From NCBI GenBank assembly GCA_946621895.1, contig CAMOOZ010000299.1, forward strand, positions 1 to 14,794: DNA of 14,794 nt, read 5' to 3'. Shown piece after piece: positions 8,121 through 14,794 of the stretch. The position numbers and the translations under genes were made by a program. Below the pieces are notes generated by a model. That model was not told the origin of the DNA. It ran no database searches and saw only the letters and a list, made by a program, of their open reading frames with translations. Numbering within the stretch: position 1 is the first letter of the stretch; each line of letters starts with the position of its first letter. Origin of the DNA: an uncultured Lachnospiraceae bacterium (GTDB lineage Bacteria; Bacillota_A; Clostridia; Lachnospirales; Lachnospiraceae).

Positions 8121-10076
8121 ATGCCGAGATATCTGGAGTTTAATTACTGCGCGGTGCCTGTTTTTATCATCATCCTGATGGCCACCTACCTGCGGAAGAC
8201 CACGAAGGGGCAGACCAACAGGGCTTTTCTGGCATTGGGATGGACGAGCCTCGTGGCTACGCTTGCGGATATCATGACGGAGGTGATCAATAATTCTCCT
8301 TCGCTTCTTTCGGAACGCCCTTTCTGGCTGGAGGCCTTTCATTATCTTTACTTTTCCGTCAGAGGGGCGGGCGTCTGGATCTACCTCGTCTTTATCTATG
8401 CCTTCTTCCGGATGTCCTATAAGCTCCGCCGCAGAAAAATGTACATCCTTCTGCTTGTCCCCTACGCGATCGATATGCTGGTGCTCTTCACGAACCCGTT
8501 CCACCATCTGGTATTCAGGCTGGAGGCGGGCACCGGTTATCAGCGCGGGCCGTTAAGCATGATCCTGTATCTTGCGGCGGGGATCTATATCCTTCACGGC
8601 ATAAGCTTTCTTCTCCGCTACAGGTGTTATGTCCGGCGGGGACCGTGGTGGGCGCTTTTTTCCATGTATCTGCTGACGATCCTGTCTGTGGGGATTCAGT
8701 ATCTGTTTCCGAATCTGCTGATCGAAATGTATTTTACCTCACTGGTCTGTCTCCTGATCAGCCTTATCGTGCTGCGGCCCGAGGACATCACGGATCCCTC
8801 GGTGGGCCTTTCCAACTGGCGGGCTTATAAATCAGAGCTGAAAAAGATCGTGGAGATCAGGCATCCGGTGCAGATCGTGGCCTTCCGGTTTATGAACGCG
8901 GACAAGGTCAGATCCTATCTGGGGGAAGAGCTTTATGCCGGCTATGTGGTCAGGCTGGCGGAGTGCATCGAGCATTTCTGCACGGGGAAAAAGCTGCACT
9001 CGGAGCTTTATTATGAGACGCCGACGGCGCTTTATCTGGTGGTGGATGAGCCGGTGCGGAAATGGGATGCCCTGCCGGCGCTTTCTGAGCTGTATGAGAC
9101 GGTCAATGCCAGCACGGAGGAGGTCCGGGAGAGCGGGGTGAGGCTGGAGACAAAGCTCTGCGTGATCCGGTTTCCGCAGGATCTGGAGAACGAAGAGGAT
9201 ATCATTAAGCTGGGACACGATTTCTATGGCCTGATCCCCTATGACGAAATGATGTGCAGGGCCTCGGAGATCATCGGGACCGCCCGTTACCAGATCGAGA
9301 ATCAGCTGGACTCCATTTTAAGCAGGGCGATCAGGGAGCAGAAATTTGAAATGTATTATCAGCCCATCTATGATCTGAAGGAGGGCGCATTCACGACGGC
9401 GGAGGCGCTGATCCGCCTGAGGGATGAGCTTTTCGGCCAGATCTCTCCCGGGATCTTTATCCCCGCGGCGGAGAGCAAGGGACTGATCCTGCCCATCGGG
9501 AACTATGTGCTGGAGGCGGTCTTCCGTTTTATTTCCGAGGCAAACATCGAAGCCCTCGGGCTGCGCAGCATTGAGGTAAACCTGTCCGTGGGGCAGTGCA
9601 TGCAGAGCGATCTGCCGGATCTGATCCAGTATCTCCAGGAGAAATATGAGGTGTCGCCCTCGCTGGTGAATTTCGAGATCATTGAGACCACTTATGATGA
9701 TATCGGCAGCATTGCGGACAGAAATATCCACAGGCTGAGGGAAATGGGCTATTCCTTCGCCCTTGACGATTACGGCACGGGTTATTCCAATATCCAGCGG
9801 ATCTGCACGCTGCCCCTGAGCATCATCAAGATCGATAAGACGATGGTGGATGCGATGGATGGGGAGAACGGCATGTTCCTGCTCAGAAATGTGATGCATA
9901 TGATGAAGGACATCGGGAAAACGGTCATCGCGGAAGGCGTGGAGGATGCGGAAAGCATTTCTGTTTTACGGGAAATGGGCTGTGATTTCATTCAGGGCTT
10001 TTATTACGCGAAGCCGATGCCCGGAGTTGAGTTTGTGGAGTTCATCCGGCAGAAACGGATGGGACGGTTGACATAA
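8121..10076 (+). CDS. Membrane c-di-GMP phosphodiesterase: 7TM, degenerate GGDEF and EAL
   Basis: 651 aa. The first ~218 residues contain about seven hydrophobic segments (roughly 9-24, 35-52, 76-97, 107-125, 145-166, 175-194, 197-217), resembling the 7TM sensor regions of histidine kinases and cyclases. Next is a GGDEF-like domain (about 225-380) starting DPSVGLSNWRAYKSEL, with no GGDEF motif: ETPTALYL at 299-306 lies where it would be, so it cannot make c-di-GMP but may bind GTP. The EAL domain (about 395-648) has all expected catalytic residues: E428 of EAL, NLS near 524, the EIIETT glutamate, D549-D550 in DDYGTG, K570 in IKIDK, E605-E608 in AEGVE, and QGFYYAKPM near the end. Linearisation of c-di-GMP to pGpG is therefore predicted. 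A GGGGAGG site precedes the ATG closely. It is cotranscribed with the cyclase upstream. Confidence 0.92.
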   Translation: MPRYLEFNYCAVPVFIIILMATYLRKTTKGQTNRAFLALGWTSLVATLADIMTEVINNSPSLLSERPFWLEAFHYLYFSVRGAGVWIYLVFIYAFFRMSYKLRRRKMYILLLVPYAIDMLVLFTNPFHHLVFRLEAGTGYQRGPLSMILYLAAGIYILHGISFLLRYRCYVRRGPWWALFSMYLLTILSVGIQYLFPNLLIEMYFTSLVCLLISLIVLRPEDITDPSVGLSNWRAYKSELKKIVEIRHPVQIVAFRFMNADKVRSYLGEELYAGYVVRLAECIEHFCTGKKLHSELYYETPTALYLVVDEPVRKWDALPALSELYETVNASTEEVRESGVRLETKLCVIRFPQDLENEEDIIKLGHDFYGLIPYDEMMCRASEIIGTARYQIENQLDSILSRAIREQKFEMYYQPIYDLKEGAFTTAEALIRLRDELFGQISPGIFIPAAESKGLILPIGNYVLEAVFRFISEANIEALGLRSIEVNLSVGQCMQSDLPDLIQYLQEKYEVSPSLVNFEIIETTYDDIGSIADRNIHRLREMGYSFALDDYGTGYSNIQRICTLPLSIIKIDKTMVDAMDGENGMFLLRNVMHMMKDIGKTVIAEGVEDAESISVLREMGCDFIQGFYYAKPMPGVEFVEFIRQKRMGRLT

Positions 10077-10094
10077 CTATGCACAAAGTTTCGG

Positions 10095-10123
10095 TTGTAT
10101 TCTGATGCAAATTTGGTTATAAT
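10095..10123 (+). promoter_or_regulatory. SigA-type promoter of the lactaldehyde reductase gene
   Basis: -35 TTGTAT at 10095-10100, a 17-bp spacer, and a perfect -10 TATAAT at 10118-10123. The start is predicted near 10130, giving a leader of about 68 nt. It begins only 18 nt after the EAL gene stop, with no terminator between. A 17-bp dyad TTGGTTATAATTACCAA (10113-10129) covers the -10, and an 11-bp palindrome ATGTGACACAT (10150-10160) lies in the early leader; both are candidate operators. Confidence 0.75.
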
Positions 10124-10197
10124 TACCAAGGATCCGCTTTTGCGTTTCCATGTGACACATCTTAACTACTCTTTTAATGATCAGGAGGTATCTTCCA

Positions 10198-11346
10198 ATG
10201 GCTGACAGAATCTGTTTAAATGCCCGTTCCTATCATGGTTCCGGAGCGATCCAGAATATCGTTCCCGAGCTGCAGGATGCAGGCGCGAAGAAGGTCTTCG
10301 TGTGCTCCGACTCCGTTCTGGTGAAGACGGGTGTCACGGGCAAGGTGACCGCGCTTCTGGATGAAGCGAAGATTGATTATGTGGTGTACGATAAGATCAA
10401 GCCCAATCCGACGATCCAGAATGTACAGGAAGGCGTGCAGGCCTTCAAGGACGGCGGCTGCGATTATATCGTGACGATCGGCGGCGGCTCCTCTCAGGAC
10501 ACTGCGAAGGCCATCGGCGTGATCATCAACAATCCCGAGTTTGAGGATGTCCGCTCGCTTGAGGGCGTTGCCCCTACAAAGAAGCATGCTGTTCCCACGA
10601 TCGCCGTGGCGACCACTGCCGGTACCGCCGCAGAGGTCACGATCAACTATGTGATCACCGATGTGGAGAAGAAGCGTAAATTTGTCTGCGTGGACACCCA
10701 CGATATCCCGATGATCGCCGTGATCGATCCCGATCTGATGATGAGCATGCCCAAGTCCCTGACCGCCAGCACCGGCATGGACGCGCTGACCCACGCCATC
10801 GAGGGCTACACCACCCGCGCTGCCTGGGAAATGACCGATATGTTCCATCTGGAGGCGATCAAGCTGATCTCCCAGAACCTGCGCAAGGCCTGCGAGAATG
10901 ATCCCGAGGGCAAGAAGGGCATGGCACTTGGCCAGTATATCGCCGGCATGGGCTTCTCCAATGTGGGCCTTGGCATTGATCACGCGATGGCGCATACGCT
11001 TTCCGCCTATTATGACATTCCTCATGGCGTGGCCTGCGCCATGTTCCTGCCGATCACCCTGGAGTTCAATGCGGACGCCTCCGGTGAGAGATATCGCGAG
11101 ATCGCGAGAGCCATGGGAGTCGCGGGTGTTGATTCCATGAGCCAGGAGGAGTATCGCAAGGCCGCCATCGACGCAGTGAAGCAGCTGTCGAAGGATGTAG
11201 GCATTCCGGAGAAGGACGAGAGGATCAAGGCGGAGGATCTGGATTCCCTGGCCACGGATGCGCTGAACGATGCCTGCTATCCCGGCAATCCGAAGGAAGC
11301 GACCCACGAAGAAGTGGTGGAGCTGTTTAAGAAGCTGATCCCTTGA
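10198..11346 (+). CDS. fucO: Lactaldehyde reductase / L-1,2-propanediol oxidoreductase (iron-type alcohol dehydrogenase)
   Basis: 382 aa, the same length class as E. coli FucO, which it resembles along nearly the whole chain by remembered sequence (PNPTI, NNPEFEDVRSLEG, PTIAVATTAGTAAEVTINYV, KRKFVCVD.HDIP, GMGFSNVGLG, ARAMGV, GNPKEAT). It would reduce L-lactaldehyde to 1,2-propanediol with NADH, or run in reverse. The nucleotide-binding GGGSSQD is at 95-101. The four iron ligands are conserved: D195, H199, H262, H276, each one residue offset from FucO. The ATG at 10198 has AGGAGG 9 nt upstream; the in-frame ATG at 10177 would include that site and is rejected. Codon use is strongly biased toward C/G-ending major codons, suggesting high expression. 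No fucose or rhamnose catabolic gene is in the window, so the true aldehyde substrate may differ; class III alcohol dehydrogenase is certain. Confidence 0.9.
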   Translation: MADRICLNARSYHGSGAIQNIVPELQDAGAKKVFVCSDSVLVKTGVTGKVTALLDEAKIDYVVYDKIKPNPTIQNVQEGVQAFKDGGCDYIVTIGGGSSQDTAKAIGVIINNPEFEDVRSLEGVAPTKKHAVPTIAVATTAGTAAEVTINYVITDVEKKRKFVCVDTHDIPMIAVIDPDLMMSMPKSLTASTGMDALTHAIEGYTTRAAWEMTDMFHLEAIKLISQNLRKACENDPEGKKGMALGQYIAGMGFSNVGLGIDHAMAHTLSAYYDIPHGVACAMFLPITLEFNADASGERYREIARAMGVAGVDSMSQEEYRKAAIDAVKQLSKDVGIPEKDERIKAEDLDSLATDALNDACYPGNPKEATHEEVVELFKKLIP

Positions 11347-11410
11347 TCAATGGGAAACAGGATCACGGAGGAGCTGTTTTTCCGTAAGCTCTGATCATCA
11401 TGACTGACCG

Positions 11411-11445
11411 CCCCCCTTCGGTCTGACCGGAGGGGGGTTGCTTTT
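11411..11445 (+). terminator. Intrinsic terminator after the lactaldehyde reductase gene
   Basis: An 11-bp stem with one G-U pair (11411-11421 with 11427-11437), a 5-nt loop, then TTGCTTTT. The stem has six C-G pairs at its base. It lies 64 nt past the stop codon and separates fucO from holA. Confidence 0.9.
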
Positions 11446-11502
11446 GCGCGATAAGGCCGGAGAGCGGCCGCCAGGCTGCCGCTTCGCGTCATGAGGGGAA
11501 AG

Positions 11503-12516
11503 ATGAAAAATCTGAGAAACGAGATCAGGGAAGGGGTTTTTCGCCAGCTGTATCTGCTTACGGGACCGGAGGATTACCTGCGCAGACAGTACAGGGATCT
11601 GCTGCGGGACGCGCTGATCCCGAAGGCTTCACCGGGGGCGGAGATGAACCTGCATTATTATCAGGGAAATGAAGCCTCTGCCGGGGCCCTGATCGATCTT
11701 GCGGAGACCATGCCCTTTTTCGGGGACCGCAGGCTTTTCATCCTGGAGGATACGGAGCTGTTTAAAAAGGGCTCGGATGCGCTTTCCGATTATCTTTCCG
11801 CCCCTGCGCCCACAGCCTGCTTTATGTTTGTGGAAAAAAGCGCGGATAAACGGACAAAGCTTTATAAGCTGCTGAAGGCAAAGGGACTGGTGGCGGAGTT
11901 TTCCACCCCGGATAAACAGACCCTGGCCCGGTGGTGCGGAAAGCTTGCCGCAGAGAGAGGCATTTCCTTCGGGGAAGGCGCCCTTTCGCTGCTGCTCGAT
12001 TATGCGGGCTTCGATATGAATCATCTGAAAAACGAGCTGGATAAGCTCATGGCCTATGCGATGGACAAAGGCAGCATCGGGGAAGCGGATGTCCGGTCAC
12101 TTTGCATCAGGAATCCGGAGGACACCGTGTTTCAGATGATCGATTCGGTGGCAGATAAAAATAAAGAGCGCACGATGAGATTGTACGAAGATCTTCTGAA
12201 AAGAAGAGAAGCCCCGATGAAGCTGCTCCTTTTGCTGGCCAGACAGTACAGGATACTGCTGGGCGTTATCGAGAAAAACGGAAAAGGGGACAGGGAGCTG
12301 GCAGAGGCGCTGGGGATCCCGGTATTTTCGGTAAAAAAATATGCCGCGCTCGGCGCAAAGCTATCCCGGAGGAGCGTGACCCTTGGACTGGCAAAATGCG
12401 CCGCGATGGATGAGGCGGTAAAGCTCGGCAGGATCCAGGACAGCTTCGCTTTTGAGACGCTCCTGCTGGAGCTGATGGCGCCTGAGGAGGAGGAGATCAT
12501 CCCGGAGGAGGACTGA
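11503..12516 (+). CDS. holA: DNA polymerase III subunit delta
   Basis: 337 aa, the normal size. Delta is the clamp-loader subunit that opens the beta sliding clamp at the replication fork. The N-terminal domain has LLTGPEDYL (18-26) and the hallmark MPFFGDRRL (70-78) used in clamp contact. The middle contains a degenerate AAA+-like fold without Walker A, as expected for delta, then the NHLKNELDKL helix and DTVFQMIDSV start of the collar domain, with LLARQYRIL further on. The ATG at 11503 is preferred because GAGGGGAAAG lies immediately before it; the in-frame ATG at 11491 has no ribosome binding site. No clear promoter is seen between the fucO terminator and this gene. The usual Firmicute neighbours, comEC upstream and rpsT downstream, are absent from the window. 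Confidence 0.94.
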   Translation: MKNLRNEIREGVFRQLYLLTGPEDYLRRQYRDLLRDALIPKASPGAEMNLHYYQGNEASAGALIDLAETMPFFGDRRLFILEDTELFKKGSDALSDYLSAPAPTACFMFVEKSADKRTKLYKLLKAKGLVAEFSTPDKQTLARWCGKLAAERGISFGEGALSLLLDYAGFDMNHLKNELDKLMAYAMDKGSIGEADVRSLCIRNPEDTVFQMIDSVADKNKERTMRLYEDLLKRREAPMKLLLLLARQYRILLGVIEKNGKGDRELAEALGIPVFSVKKYAALGAKLSRRSVTLGLAKCAAMDEAVKLGRIQDSFAFETLLLELMAPEEEEIIPEED

Positions 12517-12558
12517 TATCTGGTGCTACAGGCTGCCTTATACCACAGGATTTTGTAC

Positions 12559-12587
12559 TTGTCAGCGTTACACGATTCAATTATAAT
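12559..12587 (+). promoter_or_regulatory. Near-consensus SigA promoter of the secreted hydrolase-like gene
   Basis: -35 TTGTCA at 12559-12564 (5 of 6), a 17-bp spacer, and a perfect -10 TATAAT at 12582-12587. The start is predicted near 12594, giving a 42-nt leader ending in AGGAGAGG just before the ATG. ATAATGAT (12583-12590) and ATCATTAT (12608-12615) form an 8-bp inverted repeat whose left arm covers the -10. Confidence 0.82.
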
Positions 12588-12635
12588 GATTTCCACTGCA
12601 GTCAATCATCATTATTTTCGGAAAAGGAGAGGTTT

Positions 12636-14048
12636 ATGAAGAAAAAGCTCAGCGGTGTAATTCTGATGCTGGCGCTCTTCGTATTGATGGGAATGAATGC
12701 CCTTGCAGCGGATAATCCCACCTTTGCGGCCAGCGCCTCAGCCCTGATCGTGGATGCGCAGACCGTCCAGTATACTGCGGTTCTGCCCTCCCTGCCGGCC
12801 AGCGCGGACGGCATGCTTTATCTCTATGAGTTAAAGCCGTATCAGGACACGATCCCTGCAGGGGCCACCCCCATCGGCACGGCTCCTCTGTCCCAGAATC
12901 CCGTATTCAATTTTGCATTGAATAAGGATCAGGGGGCAAACAGCAGGCTTTATACGAAATTTGCGCTTGCCGTGAATGCCGGCGCACCCTCAATGATCGC
13001 TTATCCGCAGTATGTCACCAATCCTGAGAAGGTAGCTCCCAGGAATCAGCATTCCGCAAGGGCAGTCAAGACAACGCAGAATCAGGATATGACAAACCTG
13101 CTCTTAAACGGCGCGGGCGCTGCGAACGGCACAGCTCCGTTCCTGCACAGGACGGTTCAGCTGCTCTGCAATGACAGGAATTCCATTATCACGCACCCCT
13201 ATGCCAGAGGCGCGATCAAGGATACCCACCCGATCAGCCATCAGTATTACATGTTCAACGCAGCCGAGGATGCGGGCATCGCGGCGCTTGTAGCTGACCT
13301 GACCTATTATGCCACGGGCCCCGGAGAGGATTTCCTCGTGGGCAATGAGATGAACGAGCGTATCTGGAATTACATGGGCTGGGTCGACTGGGATACCTAT
13401 ACCAGAGAGTATGCCAATGCCTTCCGTGTATGCTACAACGCGATCAAGTCCACCAACGGCGGAGCCAATGTCTATATCTCCCTGGATCAGAACTGGAACA
13501 GGGATCGCCCGACGAATAATGCCGAGTATTACACCTATATCGACGGGAAGGATTTCCTGGACAAATTCACCGTGAAGATCGCTTCCGAAGGGAATATCGA
13601 CTGGGGCATGGGCCTTCATCCCTACACCGTTCCGCTGACCAACGCCGCGTTCTGGAAGCAGGGCGGCTATGAGGGCTCCATGGTGTCCCAGAATAAGATG
13701 GTGAGCTTCCAGAATATGTCCATCGTATCTGCGTATATGCTGCAGCCCCAGTTCCTGAACAGGGCCGGCAAGCCCAGGGATATCATTATCAATGAGATCG
13801 GCCTGGATGCGAGACAGGGCGAGAATATTCAGGCGGCGGCGCTCGCGGCAAGCTGGGTGGCCTTCGAGAAGAATCCGATGATCACGCAGTATATGTATCT
13901 CTCCAATTTCGGGGATGGCGTGGATGCCCGTCTGACGCCCAAGGCCCTCGAGGTCTTCAATGCGCTTGGCACTCCCCAGGAGGCCGCCTATCTTGAGTGG
14001 GCGAAGGGGATTATCGGGATCAGCGACTGGGGACAGGTTATCCACTGA
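12636..14048 (+). CDS. Secreted putative glycoside hydrolase-like protein (possibly DUF5722)
   Basis: 470 aa. A clear Sec signal peptide (MKKK, hydrophobic core 5-23, cleavage after ALA at 24 or A25) predicts export. Residues about 28-115 look like a small beta-sandwich. The rest (about 140-460) reads like a (beta/alpha)8 barrel: NEMNERIWNYMGW at 237 onward, a DQNWN strand end near 288, GLHPYT near 328, and INEIGLD at 385 onward. An Asn-Glu on one strand (E238) and a Glu on a later one (E387) match the acid/base and nucleophile arrangement of clan GH-A hydrolases; this is inference. From memory the sequence is of the DUF5722 type, whose substrate I do not know. There is no cell-wall anchor, dockerin, SLH or carbohydrate-binding repeat. 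Strong promoter, AGGAGAGG site, own terminator and biased codons suggest an abundant secreted product. Confidence 0.82.
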   Translation: MKKKLSGVILMLALFVLMGMNALAADNPTFAASASALIVDAQTVQYTAVLPSLPASADGMLYLYELKPYQDTIPAGATPIGTAPLSQNPVFNFALNKDQGANSRLYTKFALAVNAGAPSMIAYPQYVTNPEKVAPRNQHSARAVKTTQNQDMTNLLLNGAGAANGTAPFLHRTVQLLCNDRNSIITHPYARGAIKDTHPISHQYYMFNAAEDAGIAALVADLTYYATGPGEDFLVGNEMNERIWNYMGWVDWDTYTREYANAFRVCYNAIKSTNGGANVYISLDQNWNRDRPTNNAEYYTYIDGKDFLDKFTVKIASEGNIDWGMGLHPYTVPLTNAAFWKQGGYEGSMVSQNKMVSFQNMSIVSAYMLQPQFLNRAGKPRDIIINEIGLDARQGENIQAAALAASWVAFEKNPMITQYMYLSNFGDGVDARLTPKALEVFNALGTPQEAAYLEWAKGIIGISDWGQVIH

Positions 14049-14089
14049 CGATAAGCTGACCATCTGAAACAAAATAGCGAAAGCGGATC

Positions 14090-14118
14090 GGGCCGGGGCG
14101 AATGCCCCGGCCCTTCTT
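14090..14118 (+). terminator. Intrinsic terminator after the secreted hydrolase-like gene
   Basis: A perfect 10-bp GC stem (14090-14099 with 14104-14113), GAAT loop, then TTCTT. It is 41 nt past the stop codon. The T-rich tail runs directly into the -35 of the next promoter. Confidence 0.9.
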
Positions 14119-14145
14119 GATGCATTTACCGCGTGATGCTATAAT
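14117..14145 (+). promoter_or_regulatory. Promoter of the CapA-like gene, with extended -10
   Basis: -35 TTGATG at 14117-14122, 17-bp spacer, and TGCTATAAT at 14137-14145 (extended, perfect -10). The -35 overlaps the tail of the preceding terminator. The predicted start is near 14152, giving a leader of about 35 nt. Confidence 0.78.
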
Positions 14146-14186
14146 AACTTATAACTATAGGTTTTTCGCTCCGCAAAGGAGAGTCG

Positions 14187-14794
14187 ATGACAAAGCAGGC
14201 ACTTTCTCCAAAGCCGGTCCGTTTTCTTGCGCTGTTTATGGCCGTATTGTGCCTCCTTCCGGCTCTTCCGGCCGCTGCCGCAGCGGAGAAGAAGGAGGAG
14301 GTAAAGCAGGCCTCCATCGTGATGGTGGGGGATGTGCTGATGCATAAAAAGGTGGTCAATACCGGTCTGCAGGAGGACGGCACCTATTCCTTTGACCATC
14401 TCTTCGCGCCGGTAAAGGATGTGATCTCGGGCGCAGATATCGCCATTGTCAATCAGGAAACGATCATGGGGGGGAAGGAGCTGGGCGGTTTTTCCGGCTT
14501 TCCGACCTTTAATTCCCCCTATGCGCTGGCCGATGCCGAAGCGGCCGCCGGTTTTGATGTGGTGCTGCAGGGAACCAACCACGCGCTGGATAAAGGAGCG
14601 CGGGGCATTGAGAATTGTCTGACCTATTGGGAGACTAATCATCCGGAGATCCCGGTGCTGGGCATTCACAACAGTGCCGAAGATCAGGCCGAGGTGTGCA
14701 TCCTTGAAGTAAATGATATGCGCATCGCTGTCCTGAATTATACCTATGGGACGAACGGGATCCAGATGCCGAAGGGAAAAGGATATCTGGTCGA
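14187..14794 (+). CDS. CapA family protein, secreted (partial, 3' end outside window)
   Basis: The frame is open from the ATG at 14187 to the window edge (202 codons plus 2 nt). AAAGGAGAG (14175-14183) is the ribosome binding site. The N-terminus has positive residues (K3, K9, R12), a hydrophobic core (about 13-28) and an Ala-rich end (29-33), so it is a Sec signal peptide, with cleavage likely just before EKKEE. The mature part begins with the CapA/PGA_cap fold signature GDVLMH (48-53), followed by NQE (89-91) and GTNHALDKG (129-137), whose Asp/Asn/His residues bind metals in calcineurin-like phosphoesterases. The family includes CapA/PgsA of poly-gamma-glutamate capsule export, but most clostridial members are stand-alone and unassigned; nothing in the window shows capB or capC. 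Family assignment is good; function is uncertain. Confidence 0.88.
   Translation, partial: MTKQALSPKPVRFLALFMAVLCLLPALPAAAAAEKKEEVKQASIVMVGDVLMHKKVVNTGLQEDGTYSFDHLFAPVKDVISGADIAIVNQETIMGGKELGGFSGFPTFNSPYALADAEAAAGFDVVLQGTNHALDKGARGIENCLTYWETNHPEIPVLGIHNSAEDQAEVCILEVNDMRIAVLNYTYGTNGIQMPKGKGYLV

Noticed and set aside
10216..11307. A 363-aa reverse-strand open frame across the lactaldehyde reductase gene
   Set aside because: It mirrors the codons of the highly codon-biased fucO gene on the other strand, has His/Ile/Gly-rich composition without domains, and lacks a credible ribosome binding site.
13104..14072. A 322-aa reverse-strand open frame across the secreted hydrolase-like gene
   Set aside because: Same effect of codon bias on the opposite strand; the forward frame has a signal peptide, promoter and terminator.

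Overview
The window looks like a chromosomal segment of a moderately GC-rich member of the Clostridia, probably a Lachnospiraceae-type Firmicute. The evidence is the clpP-clpX-lon-ysxC gene order, strong purine-rich ribosome binding sites, near-consensus SigA-type promoters, and the style of the PAS-GGDEF and 7TM-EAL proteins. The genus cannot be read from the sequence alone. No tRNA, rRNA, CRISPR array, insertion sequence or phage gene was seen.

Layout. (1) 1-4453, forward: a protein quality-control block with the end of clpP, then clpX, lon and the ribosome-assembly GTPase gene ysxC. The genes are packed so tightly (a 4-nt gap, a 1-nt overlap and an 11-nt overlap) that they are very likely one transcript with translational coupling. 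(2) 4558-6354, forward: a Na+/phosphate symporter-like protein with a C-terminal PhoU-like domain. It has no clear promoter or terminator of its own. (3) 6488-6946, reverse: an unrecognised 136-aa Ala/Gln-rich protein with its own promoter and a strong terminator. It is transcribed divergently from block 4. (4) 7192-10076, forward: a two-gene c-di-GMP operon, a soluble PAS-GGDEF diguanylate cyclase followed by a membrane 7TM/degenerate-GGDEF/EAL phosphodiesterase. The divergent promoter region between blocks 3 and 4 carries three copies of GAAATGTAC. (5) 10198-11346, forward: a lactaldehyde reductase (FucO-like, iron-dependent alcohol dehydrogenase) with its own promoter and terminator and no fucose or rhamnose genes nearby. 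(6) 11503-12516: DNA polymerase III delta subunit (holA). (7) 12636-14048: a secreted protein with a predicted glycoside-hydrolase-like TIM barrel (possibly DUF5722), again with its own promoter and terminator. (8) 14187 to the window edge: the 5' part of a secreted CapA-type metallophosphatase-fold protein.

The first half is conserved housekeeping. The second half is a series of mostly single-gene or two-gene transcription units. No obvious new multi-gene defence or biosynthetic system is present. The best candidates for something undescribed are the small reverse-strand protein beside the c-di-GMP operon, with shared repeats between the two promoters, and the secreted hydrolase-like protein. 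Dyads over the promoters of fucO and of the secreted protein suggest dedicated regulators encoded elsewhere.
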